Shown one piece after another: positions 29,801 through 35,353 of a stretch of 64,000 bases of DNA. The stretch is from Misgurnus anguillicaudatus (Eukaryota > Chordata > Actinopteri > Cypriniformes > Cobitidae). The position numbers and the translations under genes are program-made. The stretch spans positions 2,747,001 through 2,811,000 of the forward strand of contig NC_073346.2 of assembly GCF_027580225.2 (NCBI RefSeq). Direction: 5' to 3'. Position 1 is the first letter of the stretch. Every line of letters starts with the position of its first letter. The notes beneath the pieces were generated by a model. That model saw only the letters and a program-made list of their open reading frames with translations, was not told the DNA's origin and made no database searches.

Positions 29801-29926
29801 ACTGCGCACGGTCACCTCATGAGTGCGTCCGACAGCCTGACCAGGGTCAGAGGGCAGTGTGACCGAACAGTCCGCCGAATATTCCGCCGAATACTCCGGC
29901 TCAGAAAAGGCCCGGTTCCGAGGCAT
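2773..29926 (-). CDS. adcy3: adenylate cyclase type 3 (partial gene, 11 coding exons, 3' part outside window)
   Basis: Membrane adenylyl cyclase that makes cAMP from ATP; the family member of olfactory and primary cilia. Coding exons in transcript order: 29252-29926, 24760-24909, 13440-13570, 13156-13267, 12873-13000, 12576-12758, 10707-10875, 10501-10620, 5930-6072, 5329-5490, 2773-2860. All junctions keep frame and are GT-AG except one doubtful acceptor (exon 6). The N terminus ([18 protein letters not shown]), the membrane domain and the C1a core closely match vertebrate ADCY3 as I recall it. The metal-binding aspartates fall at residues 324 (LFADIVGF) and 368 (ILGDCYYC), the same numbers as in human ADCY3. 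About 680 residues are present; the remaining membrane helices and the C2 catalytic half lie left of position 1. The start is the ATG at 29926, which gives the family's conserved N terminus. It could be either teleost co-orthologue (adcy3a or adcy3b). Confidence 0.96.
3346..5093. mobile_element. hAT-like non-autonomous element with internal debris
   Basis: Outer termini CAGTGTTGGGTCTAACTAGT and ...CTTATTAACACTG are inverted and AT-rich (ACTAGTTACTAATTAATTAG against AACTAGTAATTAATTACT). Flanking octamers GTGGTTAC and GTGGTCGT agree in the first five bases, consistent with a diverged 8-bp duplication. Inside, CAGGGCTCCAGACTG (3648) and GCGGAAACCCTG (ending 4538) look like ends of a second hAT-type element. 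The open frames within show no recognisable domain. Confidence 0.6.
5329..5490 (-). CDS. adcy3: adcy3 coding exon 10: start of second membrane block
   Basis: 162 bp encoding [20 protein letters not shown], then [20 protein letters not shown] and ALIDPW. It crosses from C1b into the first helix of the second six-helix domain. Acceptor ctgcag, donor gtaagt. Confidence 0.94.
5930..6072 (-). CDS. adcy3: adcy3 coding exon 9: C1b
   Basis: 143 bp encoding [20 protein letters not shown], then [20 protein letters not shown], a basic stretch followed by an amphipathic helix. It lies in the regulatory C1b region. Acceptor acccag, donor gtaagt; phase 2 end. Confidence 0.92.
6805..7790. mobile_element. 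hAT-like repeat split by a nested element
   Basis: Starts CAGAGGCGGACACTACTTGA and continues past 7604 with CATACTGTGTATTCC, then ACTTGAGTAAAAGTA. The paralogous copy at 50907-51260 has the same order without the interruption. The right terminus is missing and appears truncated into the repeat that follows. Confidence 0.65.
6941..7600. mobile_element. nested element with GCTGTGTCCCAATTCAA inverted ends
   Basis: Ends are AGCTGTGTCCCAATTCAA and TTGAATTGGGACACAGC, an inverted pair. CATA flanks both sides (6937-6940 and 7601-7604). Removal restores continuity with the uninterrupted copy at 50907-51260. The open frame inside (7361-7636, minus) crosses the right boundary and has no recognisable domain. 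Confidence 0.7.
7795..8096. repeat. TTAA-target repeat, 5'-truncated copy
   Basis: Same family as 12091-12442: contains the motif CTAGATGCCGCTAAAAT, the TAATGTAGATAAAAATATCT region and the terminus TTTACACACTGCACCT followed by TTAA (8097-8100). The internal order is rearranged relative to 12091-12442. Confidence 0.65.
8385..9194. mobile_element. MITE with GGGCCATATTTACTAA-type ends
   Basis: Left end GGGCCATATTTACTAAATGG and right end GATAAATCTGGACC are imperfect inverted repeats, both flanked by TTA. Three-base TTA/TAA duplications fit PIF/Harbinger elements. Internal sequence repeats the theme 'GGCGCAAATTA'. The minus-strand open frame at 8673-9011 has no recognised domain. Confidence 0.5.
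9325..9754. repeat. fold-back element
   Basis: AAGGCTAGATGTGTC at the left and GAGACATCTAGCCTT at the right begin inverted arms of roughly 180 bp (for example GACCATAACTTGCTCAATTT against AAGTTATGGTCATTT), around a short centre with a T run near 9530. Confidence 0.75.
10501..10620 (-). CDS. adcy3: adcy3 coding exon 8: variable C1b linker
   Basis: 120 bp, 40 codons, phase 0 at both ends. It encodes a low-complexity Ser/Thr/Asn/Glu-rich linker, with [20 protein letters not shown] and [12 protein letters not shown] recognisably similar to mammalian ADCY3. Acceptor ttccag, donor gtatta. Confidence 0.88.
10707..10875 (-). CDS. adcy3: adcy3 coding exon 7: end of C1a
   Basis: 169 bp, encoding [20 protein letters not shown], then [20 protein letters not shown], the C-terminal strands of C1a, followed by a short divergent tail. 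Acceptor ttgcag; donor gtgagt (a second in-phase GT three bases earlier is possible). Confidence 0.93.
11550..11660. repeat. hAT-type repeat fragment (GAATGTTTGGCAACCGAAATT)
   Basis: AGATGCATCGAATGTTTGGC then AACCGAAATTATTCGGCCGA is a terminus seen repeatedly in fish genomes. I do not see the other end. Confidence 0.45.
12091..12442. mobile_element. complete TTAA-target MITE
   Basis: 352 bp bounded by TTAA (12087-12090 and 12443-12446), with inverted ends AGGTGCAGGGTGTTATTTTA and TAAAATTTACACACTGCACC+T. Partial relatives lie at 1-162 and 7795-8096. It sits only about 130 bp downstream of adcy3 exon 6 in the gene's direction. Confidence 0.75.
12576..12758 (-). CDS. adcy3: adcy3 coding exon 6: C1a core (acceptor uncertain)
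   Basis: Encodes [19 protein letters not shown], then [17 protein letters not shown] and [11 protein letters not shown], the ATP-binding core of C1a. By homology the exon should begin at 12734, but the two bases before it read TC, not AG. The nearest upstream AG in the correct phase puts the start at 12758, adding 24 nt (8 codons, no stop). The coordinates given use that start. Donor gtaatg at the low end. Confidence 0.85.
12873..13000 (-). CDS. adcy3: adcy3 coding exon 5: C1a second metal-binding loop
   Basis: 128 bp. It encodes [19 protein letters not shown], with Asp368 as the second metal ligand, then LPDYRDDHA and GLAMVEAIS. The acceptor cttcag is clean and the donor gtaagt matches consensus. 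It ends after two bases of the Ser codon that precedes YVREKT. Confidence 0.95.
13156..13267 (-). CDS. adcy3: adcy3 coding exon 4: C1a metal-binding strand
   Basis: 112 bp, phase-matched to exon 3. It encodes [14 protein letters not shown], containing Asp324, the first of two metal-binding aspartates, followed by [18 protein letters not shown]. Acceptor tttgcag, donor gtgagt. Confidence 0.95.
13440..13570 (-). CDS. adcy3: adcy3 coding exon 3: linker into C1a
   Basis: 131 bp, starting at residue 276. It reads [16 protein letters not shown] then [20 protein letters not shown], the conserved approach to the class III cyclase domain. It ends in phase 2, splitting the Ser codon at residue 319. 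Acceptor catag, donor gtaatg. Confidence 0.93.
15379..15515 (+). repeat. DANA-like tRNA-derived SINE fragment
   Basis: B-box-like GGTCCCTGGTTCAATCCC followed by GCTGGGTCAGGAGGTCTTTC, then TACTCCGAGTACTCTAGTTT and GTTAGGTGAATTGGAGATAC. This order matches the DANA/Mermaid SINE of fish as I recall it. The A box and the 3' module are missing. Confidence 0.65.
15917..16021 (-). repeat. Harbinger-like repeat fragment
   Basis: TAGGACCTACAACGTAGCCT then GCGTCAGTTTTCATTCATAC matches, in reverse orientation, the end of the elements at 16687-17201 and 35796-36327. It stops where the fold-back at 16022 begins. Confidence 0.55.
16022..16683. repeat. long perfect-looking fold-back (about 250-bp arms)
   Basis: ACATCCCTCTATCATCTGTG at the left pairs with CACAGATGATAGAGGGATGT ending at 16621. 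The arms include GCTTAGCCCCATTCATTCAA, CGAGTAGTTATACGAGCAAG and CGCTTTTCTAAGCGGATTTA and their complements. The loop (about 16295-16347) holds AACACCCTCCCTCTACC. An unpaired tail runs to TAGACTATTCCT followed by TTAA, the same tail that ends the repeat at 49889-50134. Related centre sequence occurs at 28021-28198. Confidence 0.85.
16687..17201 (+). mobile_element. Harbinger-like MITE copy
   Basis: Nearly full-length relative of 35796-36327: starts GCCCGATTTATAGTCGTGCG, ends CTATGACGAGCCCT, and shares internal GATTGGTCCACCAGAACCCC and CTGTTTCTTCTTCGTTTGTG. There is no coding content. Confidence 0.75.
17310..17530 (-). repeat. Harbinger-like repeat, reverse-oriented fragment
   Basis: AAAGCAGCTTGTTGTTGGAG and CAAGCGGAAATGTGTATGAG match the complement of the adjoining 16687-17201 copy. 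The two therefore form a head-to-head pair separated by about 100 bp of unrelated repeat. Confidence 0.6.
17574..18790. mobile_element. repeat with GGTCTTCAAC ends containing a nested MITE
   Basis: Left end GGTCTTCAACCGGGGGTCCG pairs imperfectly with right end GGTCCCGACCCAAAAGCCGT + TGAAGACCCC. It encloses the separate TTAA-target MITE at 18439-18713. No transposase was seen. Confidence 0.6.
18439..18713. mobile_element. TTAA-target MITE nested in larger repeat
   Basis: 275 bp with inverted ends AGGAACAGTAAG and ACATACTGTTCCT, bounded by TTAA on both sides (18435-18438, 18714-18717). Contains two near-identical units around CCAGTTTTAGCCACAAG and CCAGTTTTGGCCACAA. Confidence 0.65.
18791..21741. 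other. intronic stretch without a gene
   Basis: Between adcy3 exons 2 and 3. I see short repeat scraps but no exon, RNA gene or complete transposon. The open frames are short and lack domain-like composition. Confidence 0.5.
21742..21979. mobile_element. MITE with GGGGCGGTTTCCCGGACC ends
   Basis: 238 bp. Termini GGGGCGGTTTCCCGGACCAG and CTGTCCGGGAAACCGCCCC are inverted, with TAT on both flanks. A truncated relative ends at 47080 (CCCTGTCCGGGAATCTGCCCC). Confidence 0.8.
22120..23051. mobile_element. TTAA-target fold-back element interrupted by a palindromic repeat
   Basis: Ends AGGAACACGCACAGATTTTG and CCCAAAATGTGGGCGTGTTC + CT are bounded by TTAA (22116-22119, 23052-23055). The arms include GCTTATTCATCGTATCCCCC, AGATAAGTCCATACATACCT and ATTTTGTCACTTATTGGGAG with their complements. 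A separate palindromic unit occupies 22381-22696. Confidence 0.8.
22381..22696. repeat. CCAGC/GCTGG-rich palindromic MITE, nested
   Basis: Ends CCCTACTGAAAAATCCAGCT and AGCTGGATTTTTCAGTAGGG are exact complements. The interior is built from GCTGGT/ACCAGC repeats typical of a common fish MITE. A fragment of the same family ends at 49888. Confidence 0.85.
23612..24470 (-). mobile_element. Harbinger-like repeat copy interrupted by an hAT MITE
   Basis: AGGGCTCATTATAGTTGTAT at the left, then AACCCACAAACGAAGAAAAA and GACGGGAGGGGTTCTAGTGG, match the complement of 35796-36327. Continuity resumes after the insert with CAATCACAGCACTTGCGGTC. The final part is truncated near 24470. Confidence 0.75.
23992..24424. 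mobile_element. hAT-type MITE with exact 8-bp target duplication
   Basis: 433 bp inserted in the Harbinger-like copy. CCAATCAC occurs directly on both sides (23984-23991 and 24425-24432). Ends TAGGTGTGTAATGATTAA and CACACGTTACATCCCTA are imperfect inverted repeats of the TAGGGATGTAACG type. There is no transposase. The 61-codon open frame inside (24057-24242) is not recognisable. Confidence 0.88.
24760..24909 (-). CDS. adcy3: adcy3 coding exon 2: helix 6 and start of cytosolic linker
   Basis: Exactly 150 bp, residues 226-275, phase 0 at both ends. It carries the last helix of the first membrane block ([20 protein letters not shown]) and then the charged helix [10 protein letters not shown]...[15 protein letters not shown], which forms the signalling helix leading into C1a. 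Acceptor tttgcag, donor gtaaga. Confidence 0.95.
25024..25236. mobile_element. palindromic hAT MITE with exact 8-bp target duplication
   Basis: 213 bp, inverted ends CAGTGTTTCCCAATCCTGGT and ACCAGGATTGGGAAACACTG, nearly palindromic over about 85-bp arms. ATGTAATG flanks both sides (25016-25023, 25237-25244). It lies about 115 bp upstream of adcy3 exon 2 in the gene's direction. Confidence 0.92.
26108..26622. repeat. inner fold-back within the Harbinger-type element
   Basis: TGTTGTGTCGAAGTCTGTTG, TATGTTCCCCCTATTTTTCC and GTTTTTATCACGTTA at the left pair with GTAACGTGATGAAAACGC, ACATAGGGGGAACTGAGTTC and GACACAACACTTC near 26545-26622. Confidence 0.7.
26892..26950. repeat. imperfect GATA-type microsatellite
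   Basis: Short interrupted tetranucleotide tract (GACAGATAGATAGATAATTA, then AGATAGATAAATAAATAGAT). Confidence 0.75.
27167..27349 (-). pseudogene. Myb/SANT-like DNA-binding domain remnant (Harbinger accessory protein)
   Basis: The reading frame contains [20 protein letters not shown] followed by [14 protein letters not shown], close to the N-terminal helices of the Myb-like protein encoded by Harbinger elements. The frame diverges and stops soon after, so only about 35 residues of domain survive. It lies inside the element's inverted ends, which supports its origin. Confidence 0.7.
28021..28198 (-). repeat. repeat of the GGGGACATATCA family
   Basis: Right end TTTTCATGATATGTCCCC+T is followed by TTAA. 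The interior GAGTCGAAGTACTCCCAAAA and GTGCTATTACGCCATAAAAT also occurs in the arms of the fold-back at 16022-16621. Another left end of this family (AGGGGACATATCACAGGACT) lies at 35002. Confidence 0.65.
28462..28947. mobile_element. hAT-like repeat with CAGTGGTTCTCAACTGG ends
   Basis: CAGTGGTTCTCAACTGGCAT and AACCAGTTGAGAACCACTG are inverted ends. A second hAT-type terminus (GGCTGCACGATTTGGGTAAT) begins at about 28505 inside. The flanking octamers do not match, so no duplication is claimed. Confidence 0.6.
29252..29926 (-). CDS. adcy3: adcy3 coding exon 1: N terminus and membrane helices 1-5
   Basis: Encodes residues 1-225. A polar tail with a Cys-rich patch (GCCLCLP, about 44-50) precedes hydrophobic segments at about 78-99, 104-125, 139-158, 172-190 and 189-209. 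It ends in [10 protein letters not shown]...GRQ, followed by the donor gtgag. The open frame continues two codons into the intron before a stop. The exon is much more GC-rich than the surrounding introns. Confidence 0.95.
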
Positions 29927-31260
29927 TGTCGAGGTTTGATTGGAACAGATACTAAACTATTTTTTGCAGGGTTTTGTACTCTTTAACACAACAGACATTC
30001 AAAAAGCATTGTGCTTAGTCGCTCGGACGTCTTTAAAACGTGTCCACCGATGTCCAAACCTGAGATGTACGTCGAGCAGATCTAAAGTTGACACGTGATT
30101 GTCATGCACTGCATGTTTAGATGTTGAAGCAGATCTTGTATGCATGTTTACTCATTGGCACCTGACAGCACCTCTTGTGTCTTCTACAGACACTTTGGCA
30201 CTTGGGGATCTTAAACAAATGACCATGTTTTGTCCAAGCAAGTTACTAAATATGATTAATAGTTTAAAAATGTAAAGAAGCTGTTTACACGTTTATCTGC
30301 CTCTCTTTATTCAATCCAGGATCCAGTCTGGGTGTCCACCAGCGCTCACTCTGGGTTTCCATGGTGAATCTTTGGATAGATGAAGAACATCAGGACTCAG
30401 GAAGGAAGCAATACGACCATTTTCCTGCCCAGATCAACATGACACGCTGTGATAAATAAAATAAAGGCCAAAAGAAGGGTTGAATCGATAATTTAGACGT
30501 GATCGTGATCAGAGGCCTGATATACTCTGTTGTTATTATTATGCATTTCTCTTCCTGTGCATTATGTGTGCGTACAGGATTCAGGCAGTAAAAACATGTT
30601 GCGCTCCGTCTCACGCCGTGCGAAATATGGAAATTAATATCATACTGCACCGCTGCTGCCTCGCGTTATTGTTAAAATTTGTATACATCCTGATGCTTTC
30701 ACTGTCGATTCCACAAAATCGCATATAGACACGCGAAACAGGATTGTGTCAAACGTTCAGTGATGAAGACGTGGATATCTCTCCAAACTGTCCGTTTCTT
30801 ATGGAAATGCAGCGTTGTCGTTATCACACTGTACCCATAACCGAGCCATATAACATATTCACAGCCATTAAAGCTCCAACACCGAATCCTTTACAGATGT
30901 AGAGTGCGACAAAGATAAACCTTGGATGCGGAGAACAAAAATCACCCGTAAAACGCATAAAAAATCCTCTGTGTGGTTTATTCGAAGGCTTTCTCCACCA
31001 AAAGTCGTCGGTAATCGCGCGACTGTCCGTTTCATAGATTAAAACAGGTTAGTACTGACACAACCTTCAGTTTTGCACACAAGATTTCGCTGTGTAGACC
31101 AGAGTCGTCCTCACTTTCTAAATGTACGAACGGCGATGTCCGATTCGCAAATGAACTGAATTGCGAGTCGGCTCTTATTAATGATTCGTTCGAACCGATT
31201 CGGAAACTTGGGCGAAACTCTAAGGTGGGAACAGTATAAAATGTGACGCTGTCCATTAGA
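29927..31260. other. adcy3 upstream region (5' UTR/promoter not resolved)
   Basis: This must hold at least part of the adcy3 leader. CpG dinucleotides are commoner at 30580-31260 than in the introns. I cannot place a transcription start, TATA box or noncoding exon. The segment GATTCGTTCGAACCGATTCG (about 31185) looks like a repeat. Confidence 0.35.
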
Positions 31261-31650
31261 AGTAATCGAAAACTTAGTGAATAAGAAGCAAAGTATGCAT
31301 TTTTTTGGCACTTTGGGATCTCTTGCTAAACCATTAGGCGATGACACATGGATTCGGTTAATGAATCAATTACTTGAAACAAAACGTCCGAGTGAACCGA
31401 GTTCGCTGCAAGCGAAAATGGTCAGACATGGCAAACGGGTTGTCTCATTAAAATTAATTTGTTCCAGCTGACGTTTCTTGGTAAGCGTTCAATTACGCGA
31501 ATAAATTAATATTCATGAACTTATATCTGCTATCATTGTAACAAATAAATGTCGCGTTCATCTATTTTTACACCCCTCCCAACGTGGGCATGGTTTGTGA
31601 AGCAAGGACAGGGCCAGCCTATGTCAACAGCTATGTTTTCTGTTTTTTCA

Positions 31651-31653
<3 letters not shown>

Positions 31654-31716
<63 letters not shown>

Positions 31717-31733
31717 TGTGTGTGCGTGCGTGT
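31654..31733. repeat. (CT)n(GT)n compound microsatellite
   Basis: About 30 CT units followed by GTGTGTGTGCGTGCGTGTGG. The complement produces spurious Arg-Glu frames. Confidence 0.97.
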
Positions 31734-33239
31734 GGCCTGACACCACCCCAGGGTAATATTGATTATTCCACTGAAACCCTGTATTGAACAAGTTATCAAT
31801 AGTCAGGGAGTTGACCTCTATAAAGTATAGAACCCATCAACATCCCATCATCATGCCAAACAGATCACATCACTATTCAGCCATGAAAGTGACATATCCT
31901 TGCCATGCCACTGTTATCATCAACCAGCCTTTATCTGTGAAGAGCACAGGTCATTTCTATCCAAAAGCTGCTCTAACTGACTGCACTGACCTACACACTG
32001 CTAGTTGAAATGAATAGATATATTCCCAGGCTCTCGTTGCTAAGTACACAAAAAGAACTGTAGTCAAGAGAGGGAGCATGGTAATTATTAAATTCGCTCA
32101 GCCTCAGAGGATCATGGGTGAACAATTATGGAGTACTTCATTATACATGTGGACGTTTGGGACTTTAAAGCTACAGGGACAGAGCTTAAAAACTGGCAGT
32201 TTAACACCTTGTCTAGTCATTTTTTCTTCTGTTCCATATATGCAAGAGAGATATTAGTTAAGTCTTTGTTAAAATCTTTGTTATGGCCTTTTGTAATGTT
32301 ATCAATGCCAATGTGAAGCTACAGTTTGGAAAAAGCAACTATTATAAAAGTTTTTTTGGAAGGACAAAATTGGGACATACAAGAAAACAAGATATATTTA
32401 AAAAACAAGAGAATGAAAAAGTCAGCCAGAAAGGCAACTTTGTAAGCATCTGGTTACATTTAGTGAATTATTGGTGGTCTTGTCTTTATTTCAAGCCTTT
32501 AGATAAAAAATAAAAAAGTTCCTGGGAAATTCCTGTTATTCAGGTACTGTAGCTTAATACCCTGAATAATCATCATAAGCATGTGGTTCAAAATTGATTT
32601 AAATAAATAAAAATATTTGGAAAAACACCACCCCTTTGATTTTTTTTTGTTAGAAATCGCACCCTGACTATTATAATTTATATACAGCAACAATGTTAAA
32701 CAAACATTTTATGCTCTGCCAGACATGTACAAACACAACTAAATAAATGTTAGAAAATTATAATGACTGATTAGACACACCTGATTATGAACACAAAAAC
32801 CTGTAAAATATTCATTAGGAGCTTGTTTTAAAAATGCATTGTCCAAAGCACTTATAAATATGACAAACTCAATTGCAAAATCAATTGTTTTATGATAAGG
32901 GATGCAGAAATCAAACACTGGCTTGGCTTGTAAAGCACTGTTTTTGTAATTTTCATCCAAGGCTTTTATTTGCAACAGTAATAAATAATCTTTTTTTAAC
33001 AACCTAATAGTTGCGTGGACCACCAATATAACTGACAGAGAATTCTGATTGAAAATGTAAATTATAATGTTTGGTTACGATAAATCTGGAAAATTATTAC
33101 ACACTGACCAGTATTTTCCCTAAAAATATTTATAATTTATTTTATTCGTTTCATCACATTTATTAGTTTGAATAATCGAGTTTATTTAATACACACAAAT
33201 TTTATAGCGTTTTTACTAGACTTATTACGATTACGCGCA
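31734..33239. other. intergenic stretch without recognised gene
   Basis: AT-rich sequence between the divergent genes. The open frames are short and not domain-like. No complete transposon was identified. Confidence 0.45.
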
Positions 33240-33540
33240 TGACGCTCAAGCGAACGTGTGACGCATACACGTAGGATATGACGGTCTGCTGACGTGTAGC
33301 TAGGGAAACAGAGGAAGTGAATGGCTGTTTGACAAATGTTGTAAGTTATTTAGTGGGCGAAAGCAGTGGCATGTACACTGAATACAGGAATAAGTGCGGC
33401 GAGAGACTTAAGTGCGTCTTCATACACACACAGGTGCAGTGACTTACATCGACACCGAGGATTTTAGTTACATTTGCTGTACACCGGCTTAAGGATCGCG
33501 AGGGTAGACAGCTAACGTTAGATCCTGAACAAAGACCATA
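33240..33540 (+). promoter_or_regulatory. candidate preb promoter/leader region
   Basis: A locally CpG-richer stretch follows a long AT-rich run: several ACGT and CGC steps, GCTGACGTGTAG at 33288-33299, then CACCGGCTTAAGGATCGCGA. preb coding exon 1 begins right after an acceptor, so a noncoding first exon must lie upstream, and this is the best candidate. The start site and donor are not determined. Confidence 0.3.
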
Positions 33541-34027
33541 AGGGTGTATCAGTGCTGTTATTCTTATATCCTGTTGTCTAACACATAGTCAGTCATGGAT
33601 CTCTTGTGTTGAATATGCATGTCTAATAAACAGGGGATATATGTCAGACATATTAACGTGAAAAGCTGAAGGATTATCGATGTGTCAGAGACTTCCGATG
33701 GTTGTTGTTTACTATAGTGGTTTATGAAGTCTGGTTGTCATACGTTTCTGTGGACATAATTATTCCTGTTATATAGTAAAAAGGAGTAACGTTATGTGCT
33801 GGATTTACAAAAGCATTTCAGTAGTAATATATAAGATGGACTATATTATATATATTGATTAACTGGATTAAACTCTGGAGTGATGATGTTTCTGTAGAAG
33901 CCAAGTCACTTCATTTGCATAAACCGTCCATATTGTAAATATTTAATATTACGCATAAGCTTAATGTGCATTAAAGAAAGTTACTCTGTATTATTGACTA
34001 TAAGGTAACTTTAGTCTTTAGATTTTA

Positions 34028-34115
34028 GTAGGGCCGTCAAAAGATTAATCCCATACAAAATAAAGGTTTGTTTTTGTATGCGATTAATCACGATGAATCT
34101 TTTGGCAGCCAGGTT
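34028..34115. repeat. short fold-back repeat (AGGGCCGTCAAAAGATTAATC)
   Basis: TAGGGCCGTCAAAAGATTAA and GATGAATCTTTTGGCAGCC are imperfect inverted arms around a short loop, a terminus frequent in fish hAT-type repeats. Confidence 0.55.
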
Positions 34116-35195
34116 TAATATTGTACTGAAAGTGCATCATGGGATTTTAGTTTATTCCCGATAAAAATAACATATTCACATATTTATGCATTCTTCTACT
34201 TAATTTTGTTGTAAAAAAAAAGAACAGTGCAGTTAGTGTGTTTGTTTACTTAGCTTTTTATTCACATGCTTTTTTATTGTTTCCTAGTGCCTTTGGTTCA
34301 GTGTTATAGAAAGCTCTTTATATGTAAATAGGAAAATGTTTTCAAAAGAAAAAGTGGATGGTCCATTTTGATCTTTAAACTCTAAACTGATGTTTGTGCT
34401 GTTGTTTTCCACCAAAAAACCAGCACACTTCGGTTAATGTCATTAATAAACTAGCTGGTTAAGGTGTATTATTTAACAGCGTTTTGAATAGGTCTGCATG
34501 ATATTAATCGAATATACGATATTCAATATGTTGGGTGTTCCTATAAGGATTTCCTTGCGATATAACATTTCCCTAGAGAAATCATATTTTTTAGCTAAAA
34601 AACTTTCAGTAGAAATTACAGTGTTACTTGCAGCTGGTTGTCAGTAACTTACTATAGATTTAAATTTATGTTATTTACTGTTATTTACTGGCAACATTTT
34701 GTTCAAAGTTAAATGAACATTAAACATTAACAAGTCTTTGTCTTTATAGAGTAAAAAAAAAAATCTGAAACAAAAACAGAAAAAGGTTGATGATGATTTC
34801 TGGTTCCCAGAATGCTTTGCATGAGGCTGTTATTGTATAGTTTTATTCTGTAAAGATAAAGACTTGTTAATATTTATTTAACTTTGAATAAACTCTTGCC
34901 AGTAAATAACATAAATTTAAATCTACGGTAAGTTACTGCTGGCAACCAGCTGCAAGTAACACTGCAATTTCTATAGAATTTTTTTACAGTGTATTTTTTA
35001 AAGGGGACATATCACAGGACTTTTTAAGATGTCAAATAAATCGTTGGTGTCCCCAGAGTGTGTGAAGTTCTAGCTCAAAATATTCTTCTGATGTAATTAA
35101 ATCTAATTCAGCAAAAAATGGTAGAGTCTGTGTTTATCCAATGTAGTGAAATATAGTTGTGGAATTGTGCATAACAATCAGTGATTTATTTTCAG

Positions 35196-35353
35196 AGTCC
35201 AGCGATCAGAAATACATCATGGGTAAACGAAGAGCACCGGAGCTGTACAGAGCACCCTTCCCACTGTATACTGTTAAAATCCATCCCAAGACTGGGATGA
35301 TCATTACTGCTGGAGGAGGCGGAGCGTCAAAAACTGGGATAAAAAATGGAGTG
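35196..35353 (+). CDS. preb: preb exon with start codon
   Basis: Begins after the acceptor ttttcag at 35195. The ATG at 35219 is in the context CATCATGGG. Encodes residues 1-45 and ends phase 0 at NGV before donor gtacgt. The acceptor implies a separate noncoding leader exon. Confidence 0.93.

Noticed and set aside
31533..31799. Frame with Arg-Glu (minus) or Ser-Leu (plus) repeats
   Set aside because: Translation of the (CT)n microsatellite on either strand.
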